From positions 195,702 to 259,701 of the forward strand of contig NMRA01000513.1 in assembly GCA_002633005.1 (NCBI GenBank): a stretch of DNA of 64,000 nucleotides, read 5' to 3'. This DNA comes from Phoronis australis (Eukaryota; Phoronida; Phoronidae). The position numbers and the translations under genes were made by a program. How positions within the stretch are numbered: the first letter of the stretch is position 1; each line of letters starts with the position of its first letter. This document shows positions 58,217 to 64,000 of the stretch, piece by piece. The notes beneath the pieces are model-generated. The model worked only from the letters and a program-made list of their open reading frames with translations. It made no database searches and was not told the DNA's origin.

Positions 58217-59812
58217 TGGAATGTCAGAAGAAATTAATGCTTTTCATCACCTTGTCAATGGAAGACAAAATTGTTGCCTAACTATTGTAATTTTTGATCA
58301 TTTTGTTTAACAGAGTTAACACTAAACTTGTGCTGTGGCAAAATGTCTAAGTGAGAGCGCAAAAAAGTTTAATGAAGTGCGCAATTTTCGATGCGGTTTG
58401 CTTTTTGACGCAAATGCCCTTCAATGAATGTTTTCGAAAGAGTCGCCGATTCTGTGCTGCCATCTACAGTGTATTAGCAGGATAAAATGCAGCGAGACTA
58501 ATCTCATTGGCAGCCGCCTATATTGTTTCATGGACTATAGCGTCACCTAGCAAGTGTTTGCTTTGAGGAAGTACGGCCGATTTTATTTTGTCAAATTCAA
58601 AATTATGAAGTGGTATCTTATGTTCAAAATTATATGTTGAGAACATGAAATATGAGTGGTATGTTGGAAAAGTACACATATAGGCAAAAAATCGAGTAAA
58701 TCAAGAAAACATTATTGCAGCGGAGCTCATGTTAATTATGGAAAATACATCATAAGCACGGGTGACTAATTAGTGGTGACCAGGTGGAAGTAGGCGATTG
58801 GTGGGTGGTCCGGTACAGATCCTACAGGATTTTGCCCAGGGGGTCTGGGAAGTAATAAACCTAGGATAGGTCTGCTGAACGCAGCTGCAAAAATGCTACA
58901 TTTCGTTCCACATAGGCTTAAGAACCAGGGGGATGGCGGGGGGCGAGCGCCCACTCAACCAAAATGTTTAGGGCGAAGATAACTGTCCAACCCCCCTCCC
59001 CAATATTTCAAGCGTTAATACGTAAAAATTAGTTAAAAATTATTCATTAACAGTTTAGACAATACGTAATCATGCCCTCAGCTGAAGGCACAATGCATTG
59101 GAAAAAGGACATGAGGAGAGCATAAGTACGAAATCCTGTGTAGTGTACCACTAAAGAATTGTCATCTTTGGCGATAGTTGAGTATAAATGTGCATTTTCC
59201 TGCAGCTTGCCATTCCCTTTTTACAGACTATCTCAGTTATCGAAGCTGCCTGTCTCTTGTAAGCCGTGTCACCGGGGGGACGCAATAGTCGTGGTCGCAA
59301 CCACCGAGGGGCACAGAATTTCACAAGAATCCGCAACAGGTCTATCTAACATAGGCTCTGCAGCCGGTCTATCTAACACAGCTTCTGCCACGTACAACAC
59401 ATCCGATTCATATTGTCGCAAAGTTGAGATTCTGAAGTACAAACAAAAGGATTACATGACACCAATAGAAAAATGATTCCTATAGGGATATTAGTGCTGA
59501 ATAACGCTTCAGGTCAGTTACGCATTGACTGTGTCGTTATTAATCAGCATTTGATGAGTTCCCAACATAAAGCATTAGTGACAGTCAGTAACTGACAATA
59601 GGCGAAAATGGGTTCAGACAAATACTAAGATTGTAATAGAGAACACAATTAGTAGCTCAGAGGATGTTCTACTGTCCAGCCTATCATTACAAGTACACTG
59701 ATCACATAAATTAGAAGATAGCTCATCCCGGAGCTATGGCTGGCAACACTTTTTTTAAGTCGTAATGGTAAGAATATGAAAAATTGACACTAGTGCACTG
59801 ATTAAGAACAAC
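58217..59812. other. no recognised genes
   Basis: It contains C-rich runs near 58930-59000 and short frames only. Confidence 0.35.
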
Positions 59813-59813
59813 N

Positions 59814-60326
59814 ATGTTTTGAAGGTCTAGAAAAATCATTATGACACATGTGAAGCTTTTTATTTCATCTTCACTAAGTTACAAATACTCATTAATAAAG
59901 CCTGAAAATTAAATTAGAAGTCATAATTATCAATGAGTTTTTGCGAACATATCACTATTTAGATAAGACATAAAAGTATTGTAAACATAACAACATGACT
60001 TTTAGATACTGTTGTAAAGAGATGCATGGCCATATCGTCCCATTTTGGACAGGAACATACCGTCCTCACAGTCGAGCAAGCGCTCTGTTGCAAATTAATA
60101 GAGCTTATGGCAGTGGTCGGTCCCAGAATACCAAAATATGTTCTACACGTATCAGTGAACTTCATAAAGGCCACAGAACAAATGAGTGATTCCGAAATAG
60201 CTGAGGTATGTATAGAGAGTGCAGTAGTTTGTCAAGGCCTACGGAACTTGTCCTCAGTGGAAAGTCGTTCACCAAAGATACAGTATGAGGGCACACAAAC
60301 TGTCTTTGCAAGCTTTTTGGAATCTC
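59814..60326. repeat. 513-bp exact duplication, copy 2
   Basis: It is the partner of 56972-57484. After 60326 the sequences differ at once. Confidence 0.9.
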
Positions 60327-61497
60327 ACGCGTCACGTTGTTATTGTTGAACAAATCCCTTGACGTCAGGCAACAATCAAACTTGTATCTAACAGATAACT
60401 TTTGAAGCTTTACGCAACTCAGCAATATTCGTGTTGACATAAAATTCTGTTATTTCACTTCGTAAAAGTCTTCCGATTTCGATAAACCCACGCCAAGTGT
60501 CAAGTAATCATTAACACCAGCCACCAGGGCCTAGGCAATCCAACAACAACATGCAACTTGCCTTCAACATCTTTCACAAAAGCGCCCCAGAAAAACGTGT
60601 AGCCTTTCTTCAGGGAATGTCTTGATGTCTTGGTCTTGGACTTCGCAATCTTCAACGTCAGAGTGGGTTGAAAGTGATAGCATTGCCAGGTTTACAGCAC
60701 AGTGTGCTCGCAGGCCTACTGTATTCGGCCATGACGAAACAAGTGGGACGTCCAGTCTCGGTTTGGCGAGCTTGCGACGCTAGCGACACACTTCCCTGCA
60801 AGTAGTCAATAGGATAAATATACAGTGTATATATAAAAAGTTCGTTGAAAACAATATCTTGATACAGAGTCGTTCGTTGTGTTGATGTGCAGCTATGTAA
60901 CAGAGAGATATAACAAAAGAACACACGAATATAGACCAAAGCTCGTCCACTTTGAACTCAGCTGTTCAACCCAAGCTTATAATAAGCTTGAGAAGCAACG
61001 TGCCTATACTCTCGCTAGTAATGCCAACTCGCGTACGCCAAGTAATCTCAAGCAACATTGTTTTGACTCTTGCGACCGACTTTTTGAAACAAAAATTTAG
61101 TGGCGTGTATGTACATGTATTTGTGCATATATTAGTGTATTTTGGTAGCAGACGTTCTTTCACACACGTTTCATGCATGTACGTATGCATGTTTGTCTGT
61201 GTGTGTGTGCGTGTGTATGTGCATCTGTATGTGCATGTATATGAATATATGGGTTATCCACCTACATAGGAATATTACTGTCATATCCTATCGAGAATCT
61301 TTTTCATCTGGGAATGTCCTAACGAGACCGAAGGCGGAGTTGCTTCTCTGCAGTATATTCAATGTTAACTAATTTACTTCATGTATCTCGTAACCATTCA
61401 TGGAATGTTGCCACATCATTCTTGTTTTTACCATTCCTTTAATAAACGACTGCCTGATATGGGGAAAATACGATCTAAGGTCCGATCTCCAAATAGT
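60327..61497. other. no recognised genes; TG-rich microsatellite-like stretch
   Basis: A degenerate (TG)n/TATG tract lies at about 61190-61252. Other frames are short. Confidence 0.4.
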
Positions 61498-64000
61498 AAT
61501 GAACATTTCTTATTTTTGCAATTATTTTTTGTTCTTTACGTAATCAAATATTAACCTTTGTTTACTTAACTAATATTTGTATTTTAAATGGCGATTATGC
61601 ACGTGGCAAATGCTTACTGGTCTTTTAAGTGCATGCACACGTATTTATTATTAGGGCGGAGATTTTGAAAACTGTATTGGGATGAAAGAGTTGATATTTC
61701 GTCTTTGTTTCCAAAATAACAAATCATAGTTTTTTTTACGTTTTTCTTTCTAGAAGTTTTTGCCATATTTAAAATGGATAGATCTCACGTTAGCATTCCC
61801 ACGAATTTTTTAAGATGGTGCCAACTTCAACATCAGCCACCGTCATCCAAAGAGTTGTATTGTCGCCCTATGTCGCTAGATTGTTAAAACTCATCTCCAT
61901 GACGCTAAAGAGAATGATCATTTGACAATTTCTTCCTTCGGTGTATTTCGTCCGAATAACGGTCAATGCCGCTCTTTAATATTATCAACTGAAATTCAAA
62001 ATTATCCTCGCTGTACATGTACATGTACGTCCACGTGGTTGAAACTCATCTGCACAAGTGAGTGTAAAGGCTTGTGTATAAGCTGTTTTCGATAACGAAG
62101 TGACGTCATCAACCCACGAGTTGGACGAATCCAGATATCCGGCCCACTTCTCGAGATACACGGTTTCCTTTTTTTTCTTTGAAGCGTTTTGAGGACGCTT
62201 TCCACCTTGGACGAACTTCCACTGGCCGAGGGTTATTTCACCGTGATCATTCATCACTTTGTGTGCTGTCGGTGTACGTGAAACCATTTTATCAAGAGGC
62301 CAGTTTGGTAAATATCCCTTCTTCAAAAGGACGCTTTCGGCCATGCTCATAACGACCCGGCCGCCTGTCTTAAATTTTGGTCTGGCACTGAGGTTGAACG
62401 TACGAACTGTTTAAAAGTGTCTTCTAGTATACTGTCTCTTGATTAGCTCGTGTGCCATACGAGTGTGTGGTTGTAAGACAACACTAGATCTTCCAATATA
62501 TCAATGAATCGTAAGGTTATTTAGTAGCCGAGACGAACTTTCACATTTTGTTCTACATCCTATGAGTTCAATAAAAGCGTTCGGCAATGCTTTTTTGTCT
62601 TCTCGTTAGAAAATGTAAGAAACCGGCAACGTTTTCCTCTTTGAGAAACTTGTATAAAACACGATTCGCATACTCTGTCGTTTGACTTGTCGGAGAGGGA
62701 CTACTGCATCGCAGTATTCTCTAAAATATATACGTGAGAGCAGACGATAGTAAATCCCACTTGAGGTTTAACAGTGTGCGACGACAGATTATAGCTCGGC
62801 CAAGAACAAAGGATTTCCTCTAGGTGGCAGTAGTCGCATGCACATTGATATGTCACCTGAAAAGACAAGCACCGGCCAAAGACGGTGGTGCCACCACTGG
62901 GCATTTAATTGAAAATTATGACCTGTGTGGGCAGTAGTGTGTGTGACAACTTGAGGATTGTTGTAGTGTGAATCTAGAATGTAATTTAGTGTCATTGCAA
63001 GTTTAAACAACAACAGGTTTTTCTATGTTTTATGTTATGTAGGGCCTTGTCGACAAATCTGCGCAATGAGCAAAATATAAACAAATATATTATTTTTAGA
63101 ACCACGAACAAGAGTGGACGAAAACTGGTGCAGGTGACGTTGAGCGACACCTAGGGGCGTCCAAAATGGGTTTCACCTTGACCGAAACCAAACTTAGGCC
63201 TGGTGACTGCAATACAGCAATTCCTCGGTCCAAGACGATCCTTGGTGCTGACTATGGAAGGTGAACTCAGAAAAATATGTGCACCGGTGCTGCATAGACT
63301 TTTTAACTATACGTCGTATATAGGGCGAAGATCGAACACAAACTGAGCACTCTTTTTAGTCTCAGAAGAATGATTTCGCGGGACTGACGTTACTGTCACT
63401 CTCCCTCTATAAGGCCTACGGTGACCTATCGCAAAATCGGCTGCTACGTTCTACACTGTGTATAATTGCGGACAACAGCATGTGCTGAAAAAATTCTTAA
63501 AGTCACATTTTGAATTCGAAAAGTGTTTGAAATAATGTCACCCATGTGCCACTTGCGGCCATGTCTTGTTTCAGGAAGGTAATACCACCATCAGGCTCCT
63601 CATAACGGAGGCTATGAATGTACGGTTGAGTCACACTGAGCGCTAGTTGAATAGCAACACTGGTTCATTTAAGCTCCAACTGTTTTGATTTCTCAGACGT
63701 GTATCCCCTCACAATGCCATTTTGATGTATACCTGTGTAGACTGTTCTCCTGTGTTACATGTACAATGTACCTGACTGGAGTATTGTGAACAGTGTCTTG
63801 AGAATGGTTCACTGACAATAAACCGAAACGTCAACAAATACGATGTCTTTGTTTACGTATGCCCTGATATCAAAATTGGTACTCATCTTTTGGCCAAAAA
63901 CAAATGAAATGTCCCTACTTAAACCACGATAAAAATTTAAGGTTATCTTTGAAATCAAAATCTATATTTCAATTGACAATCTTTCCCGATTGTTTGAGCA
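61498..64000. mobile_element. 2.6-kb dispersed repeat, copy 2 (to window end)
   Basis: It is the direct-orientation partner of 38764-41420, starting ATGAACATTTCTTATTTTTG. It contains two small ACATGTACATGT-like insertions absent from copy 1 and lacks about 180 bases present there. The right edge may lie beyond the window. Confidence 0.8.
61985..62410 (-). pseudogene. integrase C-terminal/chromodomain-like relic, copy 2
   Basis: It runs PKFKTGGRVVMSM, KKGYLPNWPLDKMV, then ETVYLEKWAGYLDSSNSWVD. The order (basic segment, KGYLPNW, then YLxKWxGY..SSNSWV) resembles the tail of transposon-derived integrases that carry a C-terminal chromodomain. Unlike copy 1, the chromodomain-like part reads through its NSWV end. 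There is no integrase core in the 2.6-kb element, so it is a remnant. Confidence 0.65.

Overview
This window is animal (metazoan) nuclear DNA. It is AT-rich and intron-rich, has long spliceable gaps between short coding blocks with GT...AG borders, and carries many short inverted-repeat elements, microsatellites and TACATGTACATGTA-type palindromes. The style fits a marine invertebrate, perhaps an invertebrate deuterostome; that is an impression, not a proof. Single-N characters at 9500, 23086, 31346, 49574 and 59813 each sit beside a direct repeat, so they look like assembly joins.

Layout. (1) 329-6995, + strand: the last five exons of a basic nuclear-looking protein I do not recognise. All splice phases agree, the stop is at 6993-6995, and the introns hold a palindromic element, a TTAA-flanked element and an 18-bp minisatellite. 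(2) 8232-10520: two diverged tandem copies of a gene-like fragment. (3) 10521-18458: little that I can interpret. (4) 18459-28525, - strand: a secreted multi-EF-hand gene ('gene 2') with a signal-peptide exon, a short propeptide exon and six double-EF-hand exons. (5) 28526-45730: mostly repeats, including three inverted-repeat element families and a 2.6-kb element with an integrase-tail/chromodomain-like relic. (6) 45731-54058, - strand: a second secreted multi-EF-hand gene ('gene 1') with a TATA box, a 5' UTR exon, a signal-peptide exon, eight double-EF-hand-type exons and a short terminal exon. (7) 54060-64000: repeats, an exact 513-bp duplication at an N join, and the second copy of the 2.6-kb element.

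The notable system is the pair of secreted EF-hand genes. I reconstructed both from splice sites. In both genes every coding intron is phase 2, so each exon is a self-contained cassette of about 70-140 residues carrying a pair of calcium-binding loops, and any cassette can be lost, duplicated or skipped without shifting the frame. Gene 1 adds up to 761 residues and 14 intact loops, and gene 2 to about 547 residues and 12 loops. Both begin with a hydrophobic leader followed by the same Ala-Gly-Val-Leu-Arg start, so they are paralogues. Recent cassette duplication is visible in both genes, and the terminal exon of gene 1 is a decayed cassette. Because the introns are phase 2 and most donors are GTAAG or GTGAG, retaining almost any intron creates an immediate in-frame stop. 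A known family for the full architecture did not come to mind. Extracellular or secretory-lumen calcium binding is the inference.
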